DNA of 38,694 bases from positions 1-38,694 of the forward strand of contig PAAG01000006.1 of NCBI GenBank assembly GCA_002698785.1, in the 5' to 3' direction. Position numbers and translations under genes: made by a program. The notes beneath the pieces were generated by a model that worked only from the letters and a program-made list of their open reading frames with translations, was not told the origin of the DNA and did no database searches. The stretch is from Verrucomicrobiales bacterium. Its GTDB lineage: Bacteria > Verrucomicrobiota > Verrucomicrobiia > Verrucomicrobiales > DEV007. This document shows, one piece after another, positions 1-7,571 of the stretch; the first letter of the stretch is position 1, and each line of letters starts with the position of its first letter.

Positions 1-186
1 GAGAACGATCAGAACAAACCACAGCCCGAGGGCATTCCGAATCCGGAAACCTCGCCGCAGGACCAGAAACAACCTACTCAACCGTGGGAAGGTCCGGACT
101 GGGAGATAGCGGAAATAGCGAAGGAGGCTGGGGTTTCGTACAAGGAAGTAGAGGACGGACTCGCTCAGGGCGGAGTCTTCCTGTAG
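1..186 (+). CDS. C-terminal end of a large protein (partial, runs off the left edge)
   Basis: Frame 1 is open from the first base to TAG at 184-186. It encodes a Pro/Gln-rich linker followed by a helical segment containing EIAKEAGVSYKEVEDGL. The residue composition looks like real protein, whereas frame 3 over the same bases gives a Gly/Ser/Arg-rich string typical of a shadow frame. From about base 186 the coding character moves into frame 3, where a GNAT-like domain starts. The segment is therefore either the end of an upstream gene or the body of the next gene before a -1 frameshift. The product is not recognised; the context suggests a large phage-like or polymorphic-toxin carrier protein. 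Confidence 0.5.
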   Translation, partial: ENDQNKPQPEGIPNPETSPQDQKQPTQPWEGPDWEIAEIAKEAGVSYKEVEDGLAQGGVFL

Positions 187-1586
187 CAGGAGACATCGCC
201 GAAGTTTCGGAGCGTGTTCACTCTCCTGGACCCGTCGTAGCCAACGCACTCGGCAATCTCAAAAGAAGCGCGGAAGTCGAGTTCCACGAGCTGAATTCAG
301 CCAATGGTGCCACAGTATTTTTCAAACGAATTCAGGCTGCGAAAGACGCCAACCCGGCGGGTTGGCAGGTTTTCGTCTATTCGGAAGAAGAATACAGAAA
401 CATGCGGCTGTTCGTCTCGGAAGACGGCTTGGCCGGATTTGCCCTGAAACCGGATGGCGATCTCGTTTCTGTCTTCGCCCACCCGGACGCGGCAAACCGG
501 GAAGGAGGCTCCCCCTTTTCAGCAATGATGACGTTCGCTGTCGAGCAGGGCGCGAGAAAGTGCGACTGTTTCAATACGTTTCTTCCCAAACTCTATGCTA
601 GATTCGGCTTCGAAACCGTCAGCAGACAGGAATGGAACGACGAGCATGCTCCCGATGGCTGGATGGAGGCAGACGGCCGTCCCGACGTCGTCTACCTGGT
701 CTATCGTGGCGGAGATCGAGCCACCATCCTGTCCCGTTACGGCACTTTCGACTTCCCGCAAGTCACCGACCTCCCTGCATCAAAATCCTACGAGGAAGCA
801 GTCGCCGCTCAAGATGCAGCACTGGAAGAGTCCTCCGGCGAAACTTCCTTCTCGATCATCGAGCAAGCCGGCGATTTCGAACGAATCGTTTTCGATCCCG
901 AATCGATTCCCGACGATGCTCAGATCGTCACCGAAGCCGAGATCCCCTCTATTCTTCAAAAGGCAGGGTTTCGGGAACTCGACACGAAACTGGTGCAAGA
1001 CTCTATCTGGTTCCACAAGAAGAGTGCAACGACAATCGAGATTCCCACTCCGGGAAGTCTATTGACCGATGGGAAAGCGCTCTATATAAGGGGTGCCGAT
1101 CCACATGTTCCGGAATACGAGGCGGAAGCTGGAAAACCTCCCGGACGAAAAGAATTCGACGAACGCTACGAACAATATATCAAACCGGAAGTAGTCGTCG
1201 ATCTTTCTCTTTGGGATCGTGATATAAGGCTGCACATTCACGACTTCAACATTACGCGCGAAGGAATTCAAAAAATCAGAGAACACCTCAAAAGCCGGGG
1301 AGAGACCGCCGAAAAGGACGAAGCAAACAACGATCTTTTAGAACGCCTGGAACAAATTATGGACGGGTCGATTGAATTGACTGACTATGACCTTTACTTC
1401 TACACCCACGAGTTGAGAGAAAAAGAGCTAATGGACAGCTTTACCACTATACCAAGAAGTGAGAAAGAAGACCAAGATCGTTACTTACTTGCACACGAAA
1501 AGGCACTTCTAGAGTTCGGACAGGATCCTTTCACGGAAGCCTTTGAAAAGATCATTCACCACCCTAGTGTTCACCACAAATTGTAA
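84..1586 (+). CDS. GNAT-like domain protein with toxin-like C-terminal tail
   Basis: The open frame begins at a GTG at 84, but credible coding starts only near 186, so the real start or a fusion to frame 1 upstream is unresolved. Residues ~65-205 resemble an acetyltransferase-like domain seen in phage and polymorphic mega-proteins: a core around DLVSVFAHP, then LYARFGFETVSRQEWN and a DGW...GRPDVVYLVY ending. Residues ~235-500 are a second domain. Its last 75 residues contain DYDLYFYTHELREKELM and a later AHEKALLEFG, a pattern I associate from memory with C-terminal toxin modules in RHS-type and related proteins. A 98-aa gene starts 12 bp downstream, as expected for an immunity partner. No signal peptide is visible. 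The fold assignment is moderate; the toxin activity is an inference. Confidence 0.6.
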   Translation: MGRSGLGDSGNSEGGWGFVQGSRGRTRSGRSLPVAGDIAEVSERVHSPGPVVANALGNLKRSAEVEFHELNSANGATVFFKRIQAAKDANPAGWQVFVYSEEEYRNMRLFVSEDGLAGFALKPDGDLVSVFAHPDAANREGGSPFSAMMTFAVEQGARKCDCFNTFLPKLYARFGFETVSRQEWNDEHAPDGWMEADGRPDVVYLVYRGGDRATILSRYGTFDFPQVTDLPASKSYEEAVAAQDAALEESSGETSFSIIEQAGDFERIVFDPESIPDDAQIVTEAEIPSILQKAGFRELDTKLVQDSIWFHKKSATTIEIPTPGSLLTDGKALYIRGADPHVPEYEAEAGKPPGRKEFDERYEQYIKPEVVVDLSLWDRDIRLHIHDFNITREGIQKIREHLKSRGETAEKDEANNDLLERLEQIMDGSIELTDYDLYFYTHELREKELMDSFTTIPRSEKEDQDRYLLAHEKALLEFGQDPFTEAFEKIIHHPSVHHKL

Positions 1587-1598
1587 ATTTATCACGAA

Positions 1599-1895
1599 AT
1601 GAAAGCGATCGCGTTTTCAGACCTTGAAAAGGAAATTCTCCTACTCTTCCACGAGCGAAACGGCAAATCGGGGATGCACAGGTACTTAGACAAGTATCCG
1701 CAATTTTTCCGTCGAGCTGAGGGACAAAATTCATTCAAACGCTTCGCCGAGATGGGCTTGCTGGAAGGCTTGGACAAAAACAGCTCGATCGAAGACTACC
1801 GTAATACATTTATACAGCTTTCACCTCTCGGAAAAGCCATTGCGGAAGCGATCCTCGAAGCGAGGAAAGAAAAAGCAGAAGCCTCCGAAGATTGA
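1599..1895 (+). CDS. small hypothetical protein, candidate immunity protein
   Basis: A 98-aa ATG-started frame begins 12 bp after the toxin-like gene. It has no signal peptide or membrane segment, so it should be cytoplasmic. The layout (LEKEILLLFHERNGKSGMH near the N-terminus, a central AEMGLLEGL, then LSPLGKAIAEAI and a charged tail) looks like a helical winged-helix type fold, but no family is recognised. The tight spacing behind a toxin-like C-terminus is the main reason to propose an immunity role for a cytoplasmic-acting toxin. It could equally be a small DNA-binding protein. Confidence 0.6.
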   Translation: MKAIAFSDLEKEILLLFHERNGKSGMHRYLDKYPQFFRRAEGQNSFKRFAEMGLLEGLDKNSSIEDYRNTFIQLSPLGKAIAEAILEARKEKAEASED

Positions 1896-1923
1896 CTTCT
1901 ATTTTCTTTTGAGGCTCTGTTAG

Positions 1924-2343
1924 CTTCCCCGATTCGACGCCGCACTCGCCGCCGCCGAAACTAAGGCCGACCGCGACTTCATCGCCACCATCGTGGGACG
2001 CTCCCGCAGCGAATTCGTCGAAGGCGTCTGGGTGCGCACCGCAGACTTCTACCACGGCGCCACCCTCGCCACCGTCATCGAAGAAACCGCCGAAGCCGAC
2101 GCCGGACTCGTCATCGCCAAGCACGGCACCACATTCCTCACCGACAAGCTTCGACGCTTTGAGCAGGCATCGGGCATCTCCCTCTTCACCCGCCAGAATG
2201 GCGACCCGAACGAGTTCGAAGTAAAAGAAGCATTCTCCAAACTCGTCCGCTCCTACCTCCTGACACGTGCAGACGACCTCGGCCAGGTCGGCCAGGATTA
2301 CCGCAATCTCTTTCGCCACGTCTCCATTACTTGCAACCAATAG
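1924..2343 (+). pseudogene. orphan internal fragment of a large polyvalent/phage-type protein
   Basis: Frame 1 opens directly after a TAG at 1921-1923 and runs to TAG at 2341-2343. The protein-like sequence starts abruptly without ATG; the first GTG (1993) lies inside the apparent domain. The core (ADFYHGATLATVIEETAEAD, then LRRFEQASGISLF, then EVKEAFSKLVRSYLL) resembles, from memory, an internal segment of very large phage or conjugative 'polyvalent' proteins. It lacks both the natural N- and C-termini of such a protein. It sits between the first toxin-like pair and the next large gene, so it is best read as a displaced cassette or decay product. Confidence 0.45.
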
Positions 2344-2493
2344 CCCGTTGCATGCCAACTGCTATTTCAACAACACACGCACCTTGCCGAGCTTCTTGAA
2401 TGAGGCCTTGTTCTTGATGACAGGTGCTCATTCTCGTATCCATCCAGACGCGAAAACACAAACTCCATTGTCTGCGCTCCGCCCCGGCGATAA
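2344..2493. other. short non-coding stretch between cassettes
   Basis: There is no + strand gene here. On the minus strand, about 20 codons ending in KASFKKLGKVRVLLK and a TAG (near 2367-2430) look protein-like but are preceded closely by a stop. They may be the 3' debris of a lost gene. The stretch separates an orphan fragment from a large open frame that begins after TAA at 2491-2493. Confidence 0.3.
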
Positions 2494-2559
2494 ACCGGGC
2501 AGGACCTGAAAAAGACCGTCGACCGCGGCGACCGCTTTTCCAAAGAGACCCAGCCCGCC

Positions 2560-4638
2560 GTGCGCCAGGTATTGCAGCAACAATACGTGCGCACCCTCCC
2601 CACCGTGCAGGCCGACGCCATCCGCGCCCAGCGTAACCAGGCACTCACCACACTCGACACCCGCCTCGAGCGAGCCGTCGAAGACCAGGACCACGAAAGC
2701 GGTCTCTCCCTGATTCGGAACTTCGTCGACAGCGGCATACTATCAAAGCAACAAGCCGAGCAGCGACAGGGCGGATTCGAAACCGCCTTTCGCGCAAAGA
2801 GCGAGCAGTTGGCGATAGATGATGCCTTCTTCCTGGCAAAAATGGGCGACCTCCAGAGAGCCAACGATACTATCAGTGACATCGATCCCAAGCGGCGTGC
2901 GCAAATCGGAGAAGACATTCACTTTGCCTTTCGCTCTGCAGAACAGGAGCGAGATGTCCAACAACTTCTGGACAGGCGCAAATACCGAAAAGTAGCCGCC
3001 AGGCTTGCCCGTCGCAAACCCGACGGCAGGTATGCACACTGGAGAACCTTGTCCGACACACGACGAGACGAACTACTGGAACTCGCCACCACTTCCCATC
3101 TGGAAGAAATAAAACCTGTCATGAAGGAAGCCCGCAAGCGGCTCCTCGAAGGCGGCATCTCCGATCCACGCCAAATGCGGACATTCTTTCGGAAACGCGG
3201 ACAGAGCCCAATTCCCGCGTTCGAAGAGATGATGGATCTCGAACTCTCGGGACGCTTCGACACGATCACCGCGAAGAGTTCTTTCTTCAACCGCAAGATC
3301 GACGGCTACGAACCCGAGGAAGACCGGGGCCGCGTGCGCTACCACAACCTGCTCGCGGCACTCGAGGTCTCGGGCCTTCCCGAAGGCAAGGCCGGCACGC
3401 TGGCCGAGCGTCTCACACGCATCGCCGATGGCGACACCGAAGCGCTCGAAGAGCAATACACCCGCCGCGAGTTTGATCGAAGAATTGCGCCTACGGTTCG
3501 CAAGACTGGCGGCCGTGTCAGGGCAGATCGAGTGAAGCGCTTCGACGATCCGGAACGAGGCACAATCTATTACACCGAACCGACCGACAAAGAAAGAAAC
3601 GACCCGGCCATTACGATCGAGTCGCTTCGGACGAGAGGATTCGAAAGCGAGGAGACTGAGTCAGAGGAATCAGTAAATATGCCACTCGTGCCGGAGGAAT
3701 CGGCTCCGCCCTCACCAGCTCCAGAAGCACTCTCGAATGAGGAAGCACAACTCGAACCACCCGAGTCTCCCCTGACTGAAGCGGAAGCAGGAATCACCGT
3801 CACCGATCCTGACATTCCCCTTTCCGAACCTGCGCCGCCCATCGAGGCTCGCGTTCTCCAGCTCAGCCCCGACGGCCAAGCGGTATTGAACGGCGCCTTG
3901 CTGGGAGACGAAGAAGTCACCGACCTCATCCAGTGGGATCGCGAGGAACGGATGGCCAACTTCCTCCAGGACAAGTATGTCACCGGCCTTCAGTCCGGTA
4001 AATACAATAGCATCGAAGCAGCTGCGAAGGATATGGGGAGGTTCGTTCCAAGTGGGCAGATCGCTGACGATGGTAAAGATCCATTGGTGATAAACGAGGA
4101 TCTCACCAAAGTACTCCGGAACGCTCTTGACGACAAACGCGCGGGAAAGATCGTCGGACGGACAGCGTTACATGAATACTTCGGCAACCGCGGTCAGGAG
4201 CTTCCGGAATATTTCGAGGAAATGTCTAACCTGAATCTTCATGGAGACTATGCAATCGACACAGAAAAAGTGGGCTACTTGAACTTTCTTATCGACTCCC
4301 TCAAACCCGAGGAAGATGACGGAAAACAAAAGTACCTACAAATTCAAGCCACAATCGACGCCCTCGATTTTCCGGAAGAAGCCAATCGGGCTCTGAAGGA
4401 ACGGCTCGAACGTGTCGCACAAAGCGGCCACGCAGCCACCAACGAATCCTATGCACGCGCGGCGAGATCAATGCAGCGGACATTCGCTATTACAAAGATC
4501 CTGACACAGGAACTCGATTTTACGTCGAAGCTTCGAAGGCAGATATCCACGACCCGATCGTGCCTGTATTTTCCATTCGACCCGGCTCCGAGGGATCGGA
4601 ATCGGGGGAAAAGGTGGATGTCCGCTTCGTGCGGTTGA
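2560..4638 (+). CDS. large phage-like/polymorphic toxin carrier protein, N-terminal part
   Basis: The frame is open from 2494; the first start is GTG at 2560. Residues ~1-190 are helical and phage-structural in style, with no signal peptide. Then come two versions of a ~300-residue unit. Each has a FFRKRGQ/YFGNRGQ motif, a KIDGYEPEED/SLKPEEDDG motif, a 'ddPerGTiyY' segment and an acidic Pro/Glu linker, and ends in a module with SPDGQ...LIQWDREERMANFLQDKY. In the second unit the frame breaks near 4445-4475. The homologous continuation (DIRYYKDPDTGTRFYVEASK) is in frame 3, encoded by the next open frame. The last ~55 residues here are therefore frameshift products. An ancestral single gene 2494-5696 is the simplest reading. 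It probably delivered the C-terminal peptidoglycan-active domain; the delivery route is not visible. Confidence 0.65.
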   Translation: MRQVLQQQYVRTLPTVQADAIRAQRNQALTTLDTRLERAVEDQDHESGLSLIRNFVDSGILSKQQAEQRQGGFETAFRAKSEQLAIDDAFFLAKMGDLQRANDTISDIDPKRRAQIGEDIHFAFRSAEQERDVQQLLDRRKYRKVAARLARRKPDGRYAHWRTLSDTRRDELLELATTSHLEEIKPVMKEARKRLLEGGISDPRQMRTFFRKRGQSPIPAFEEMMDLELSGRFDTITAKSSFFNRKIDGYEPEEDRGRVRYHNLLAALEVSGLPEGKAGTLAERLTRIADGDTEALEEQYTRREFDRRIAPTVRKTGGRVRADRVKRFDDPERGTIYYTEPTDKERNDPAITIESLRTRGFESEETESEESVNMPLVPEESAPPSPAPEALSNEEAQLEPPESPLTEAEAGITVTDPDIPLSEPAPPIEARVLQLSPDGQAVLNGALLGDEEVTDLIQWDREERMANFLQDKYVTGLQSGKYNSIEAAAKDMGRFVPSGQIADDGKDPLVINEDLTKVLRNALDDKRAGKIVGRTALHEYFGNRGQELPEYFEEMSNLNLHGDYAIDTEKVGYLNFLIDSLKPEEDDGKQKYLQIQATIDALDFPEEANRALKERLERVAQSGHAATNESYARAARSMQRTFAITKILTQELDFTSKLRRQISTTRSCLYFPFDPAPRDRNRGKRWMSASCG
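3790..4043 (+). repeat. junction module, copy 1 (direct repeat)
   Basis: This 254-bp stretch is nearly identical to 5999-6249, with a single in-frame 3-bp indel and scattered mostly silent changes. It encodes TVTDPDIPLSEPAP through EAAAKDMGRF. The two copies diverge abruptly just after the GRF codons. Confidence 0.9.
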
Positions 4639-5696
4639 GCCCGGAAGATGCGGAACGCATTCTTTCAGGGAATACCACCGGATATACAGTAATTGATCTC
4701 GATCAGCGCGAGCGAGAGATGGATTCGTTCCAAGGCTTGCAAGACCGCTATGTCGAAGGGCGGCAGAATGGCGTCTACAACCACGTCTACGAAGCGGAAC
4801 GCGACATGCATCATCGTTTTGGCATCGACTTCGAGCGAACTCCGAAGTTTGAGTATGGAGAGTTGAGGCCACTTTATGAACCAGAACGACAAACGCCAGC
4901 CCCCGTCCTGAATCCCGTGCAGATCGGAAAACTCGAAACGGTAAAAAAGGGAGCCAAAGTGGATCCAGAGGTGGCCCTAATTCAAATGGTCGAAGACAAT
5001 CTAAGAAATCTGACGACAAAAGAAGAGCGAGACTTTCTTCAGAAGCGGATCAATAGCTATAAAAAGGAGATTGAAGATTTGGTACCGGAAACAAACAGCA
5101 CTCGCCTAGTGAGAGATCGTAAAATGTTAGGCTTAATGCTGAACCGGATAGCGTTGAATACGAAATCAGACGTTTTACCCAAAGGCAAAGCACGAAAGAA
5201 TGTTATCATGGAGGATTTGCCAGGTTCATTTTTTGTTGAAAGCAATGAAGAAGAATTTGGCAACAAACCGATTCATGAATTTTCAGTAATTGGAAACCAA
5301 GCCCTGACAAAGCATGGAGAATCAGTGGAGAAATATTCCAAGAAGCACGGAGTGGACCCCTTGCTAGTTGCCACAATAATGTATATGGAAGAGTCACGGG
5401 GATACTATGACAAGCCGCTGTCTCTCGTAGACAAGAATAAATCAATTCTTCCTATGAACATCAACACCGAATACTGGGGAACCAAATTTGGCAGCAGGAA
5501 AGATTTGAAGGATCCGAGCAAAAATATCGAAGCAGGCGTCATGATGATAAGGGAGATCTACGATCATCTCCCCGAGGGGAATAACAGTGTTGCGGTTGTG
5601 GCCACTTTGTACAACAGTATCAATAAAACGAAAGTCTCGGAGTATGGCGTGCGAGCCACCCGGGTCTATTCAGAGTTTAAGAAACAAAATCCATGA
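4560..5696 (+). CDS. lytic-transglycosylase-like toxin domain (C-terminal half of the frameshifted gene)
   Basis: This frame continues the second repeat unit of the upstream protein after a -1 frame change; the apparent GTG start at 4560 is probably not the natural one. Residues ~20-85 are a divergent third copy of the junction module (SPEDAERIL...LQDRYVEGRQNGVYN). Residues ~255-378 look like an SLT/lysozyme-like domain: KHGVDPLLVATIMYMEES with a candidate catalytic Glu278 in Glu-Ser context, then LPMNI, then NIEAGVMMIREIYDHL and VVATLYNS. This family cleaves the glycan strands of peptidoglycan. The stop codon overlaps the start of a small membrane protein (ATGA), a typical toxin-immunity arrangement. 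The enzyme class is inferred from motifs. Confidence 0.7.
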   Translation: MPVFSIRPGSEGSESGEKVDVRFVRLSPEDAERILSGNTTGYTVIDLDQREREMDSFQGLQDRYVEGRQNGVYNHVYEAERDMHHRFGIDFERTPKFEYGELRPLYEPERQTPAPVLNPVQIGKLETVKKGAKVDPEVALIQMVEDNLRNLTTKEERDFLQKRINSYKKEIEDLVPETNSTRLVRDRKMLGLMLNRIALNTKSDVLPKGKARKNVIMEDLPGSFFVESNEEEFGNKPIHEFSVIGNQALTKHGESVEKYSKKHGVDPLLVATIMYMEESRGYYDKPLSLVDKNKSILPMNINTEYWGTKFGSRKDLKDPSKNIEAGVMMIREIYDHLPEGNNSVAVVATLYNSINKTKVSEYGVRATRVYSEFKKQNP

Positions 5697-5932
5697 AATA
5701 TCGGACCGGTTTCATTGTCTCAGTGTTGCTGTCTATAGTCACGGGCGCACTGATGGCTTGGTTGGCGACAAAACATAACCCACAAAGTGCGATCATCGAT
5801 GGCGAGTCGGTTGACGCTAAATATCTTTCCGGAGTTTTTTTCTCGTGGGTTGGGATTTCTTTGTTCTTTTCTTCCGCCGTGATCTTTGGCGTAATCTTTT
5901 TCGCAAATCGGGCGGGAAGGAAAAAGGGATAA
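5693..5932 (+). CDS. two-helix membrane protein, candidate immunity protein
   Basis: A 79-aa protein whose ATG overlaps the stop of the transglycosylase-like gene by 4 bp, which implies translational coupling. It has two predicted transmembrane segments, about residues 7-26 (FIVSVLLSIVTGALMAWLA) and 48-70 (FFSWVGISLFFSSAVIFGVI), joined by a ~20-residue polar loop, and a basic tail RAGRKKG. No enzyme motif is seen and no family is recognised. A small inner-membrane protein directly behind a peptidoglycan-active effector fits an immunity or holin-like role. Immunity is preferred because the partner acts in the periplasm. Confidence 0.65.
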   Translation: MKYRTGFIVSVLLSIVTGALMAWLATKHNPQSAIIDGESVDAKYLSGVFFSWVGISLFFSSAVIFGVIFFANRAGRKKG

Positions 5933-5998
5933 CAAGGGCAGGCCGATCTCGACACCCAGATCAAACAATCATTCTTCGCAAATATTTGCAGAATCAAA

Positions 5999-6249
5999 GG
6001 AATCACTGTCACCGATCCTGACATTCCCCTTTCCGAACCTGCGCCCATCGAGGCCCGAGTTCTGCAACTCAGCCCAGACGAGCAATCCATACTGGATGGA
6101 ACCTTGCTGGGAGATGAAGAAGTCACCGACCTCATCCAGTGGGACCGCGAAGAGCGCATGGCCAACTTTCTCCAGGACAAGTATGTCACTGGCCTTCAGT
6201 CCGGCAAATATGACAGTATCGAAGCAGCCGCGAAGGATATGGGGAGGTT
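5999..6249 (+). repeat. junction module, copy 2, at the head of an orphan cassette
   Basis: This 251-bp direct copy of 3790-4043 is in the same orientation. Here it opens the orphan cassette. It is the homology that would let the cassette recombine onto the upstream gene and swap C-terminal domains. Confidence 0.9.
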
Positions 6250-7156
6250 TTTGGGGGGAATGAACCTGGCAGTTCCCAATCATGGCACACCCCTTTTCGA
6301 CGATCCCGAAAAGAGCCTACACCAACAACTGAACAGATTCCCGGGGCCAGGAAGTCCGACTTCGAACAGACCGGACAAATCTTTGGGAGGTCTTGGAAAG
6401 GGCGGCGTTTTCCATGAGGAAACTGCAATCGTACTCGACTCGATTGCAAGGAATCTCCAAATCCCAAAGGAGAATCGCGTGGGACGACTGGCTGCGTTGA
6501 AATATGTAGCGGAGGAGAATACGGCAGGACAAGATCGCCGAGGGCTTAAACGTTTTCTCGACAGCGCTCAGGATAAAGCTGCGATGCTCGGAATTGGCAA
6601 GACGGACTTCCGAAACTACGTCGCTCCGCACGCGCCCTTCCCATTTGATCCAAAGACTGTGAATTTCGTTCCAGAGGATTTCTTGCGAGCGGGTACATTT
6701 AAGAAGCTATTAACCAGACCTGATATCTCCCTTCACGACATCGGACCGGCAAACATAAAGCTCAAAACCGCCCTAGAAAAACTAAACGTAAGAAGCAGCT
6801 CATTGGTAGACCCTATACGTAGAGCTATTCTCACAACCGAAGGTTCTGCGCTGATTGTTGGCATGCTTGTCGAGAGCGCGCAAGATGATCTGGGCAGTTT
6901 GATCAAGGACCTGCCAGAGCGTGATCAAAGTCAGATTATTGTGGACTATTTGCGCAATGGCAGAGAGCATTTTTGGTGGAGAGTACGAAAGGAGCGACAA
7001 TTGACTGACGTAGAGTTCAAAAAGTGGAAAGCGAACCCCGATACTTTTCGCGATTCGGGCGGCAACTCACCCCGTCCATTAAAATCCAAAAAATATGAAA
7101 ACGTTGACTATGAGGAACTTGAACGCCTCGAACTAATCTACAGAAGCGCCCCTTAA
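5999..7156 (+). CDS. orphan toxin cassette: junction module plus lysozyme-like C-terminal domain, no start codon
   Basis: The frame is open directly after the TAA at 5930-5932, but coding homology begins at about 5999. No ATG, promoter or ribosome binding site precedes it; the first start-like codon is TTG at 6104, inside the module. Residues 1-83 from 5999 duplicate the junction module of the upstream gene. The remaining ~300 residues are unique. LHDIGPANIKLKTALEKL followed by ESAQDDLGSLIKDLPERDQS recalls the 'IGPxQIxxxTA' and 'SPRDQ' portions of lysozyme/transglycosylase-like domains, so a second peptidoglycan-targeting toxin is proposed. It ends with KERQLTDVEFKKWKANPDTF, a tail motif found again at 8225-8449. 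A lipoprotein gene begins 10 bp downstream. Confidence 0.6.
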   Translation, partial: GITVTDPDIPLSEPAPIEARVLQLSPDEQSILDGTLLGDEEVTDLIQWDREERMANFLQDKYVTGLQSGKYDSIEAAAKDMGRFLGGMNLAVPNHGTPLFDDPEKSLHQQLNRFPGPGSPTSNRPDKSLGGLGKGGVFHEETAIVLDSIARNLQIPKENRVGRLAALKYVAEENTAGQDRRGLKRFLDSAQDKAAMLGIGKTDFRNYVAPHAPFPFDPKTVNFVPEDFLRAGTFKKLLTRPDISLHDIGPANIKLKTALEKLNVRSSSLVDPIRRAILTTEGSALIVGMLVESAQDDLGSLIKDLPERDQSQIIVDYLRNGREHFWWRVRKERQLTDVEFKKWKANPDTFRDSGGNSPRPLKSKKYENVDYEELERLELIYRSAP

Positions 7157-7166
7157 ATCAAATTGA

Positions 7167-7535
7167 ATGAAAAGACTGTGTTTCATCTCGCTACTCCTAC
7201 TCCAATCTTGCTCTCGCTCTCCACTTGAGAGCGAAGGATTATCAATCGTACGAGCTCCTACGGAATCACAGACTCTCTATGTGATGGAGATGTCTTACAA
7301 ATCCAACGGAAAAGTAATCGATGGACCTTTAGTTGAAGGAAACGACCTAAAAATCAAATACGTCGATTTAGATGACGATGGGCGCTTGGATGTCTTGTTT
7401 CAGAATCGTTTCGTGGAAGGAGAGTATGCAAAAATCATATTCCGTCCCGGCGCTCCAGATGACGATGTCTTCAAAATTCTCGACTACAACGGCTGTTCTA
7501 TCAGTTGGGCTCCGTTTGGGAATGTTTTCCCGTAA
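7167..7535 (+). CDS. lipoprotein A, candidate immunity protein
   Basis: A 122-aa protein with a short basic N-terminus and lipobox LLLLQSC (Cys15), so a lipid-anchored periplasmic protein. It is the first of three paralogues in this block and shares C(S/T).(S/N)PL(E/K)S(E/K)GL after the Cys. A DLDDDGRLDVLF segment resembles the Ca-binding loops of FG-GAP/VCBS or EF-hand type, followed by FRPGAPDD and NGCSI. It starts 10 bp behind the orphan lysozyme-like cassette. A periplasmic lipoprotein next to a periplasm-active toxin is the expected place for an immunity protein. No known family is recognised. Confidence 0.7.
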   Translation: MKRLCFISLLLLQSCSRSPLESEGLSIVRAPTESQTLYVMEMSYKSNGKVIDGPLVEGNDLKIKYVDLDDDGRLDVLFQNRFVEGEYAKIIFRPGAPDDDVFKILDYNGCSISWAPFGNVFP

Positions 7536-7571
7536 ATTCACGGCCGTGAGTTTCCGCAAACTTTACGACAG

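Noticed and set aside
4440-4480. Programmed -1 ribosomal frameshift signal
   Set aside because: No X-XXY-YYZ heptamer or clear downstream stem was seen; mutation or sequencing error is more economical.
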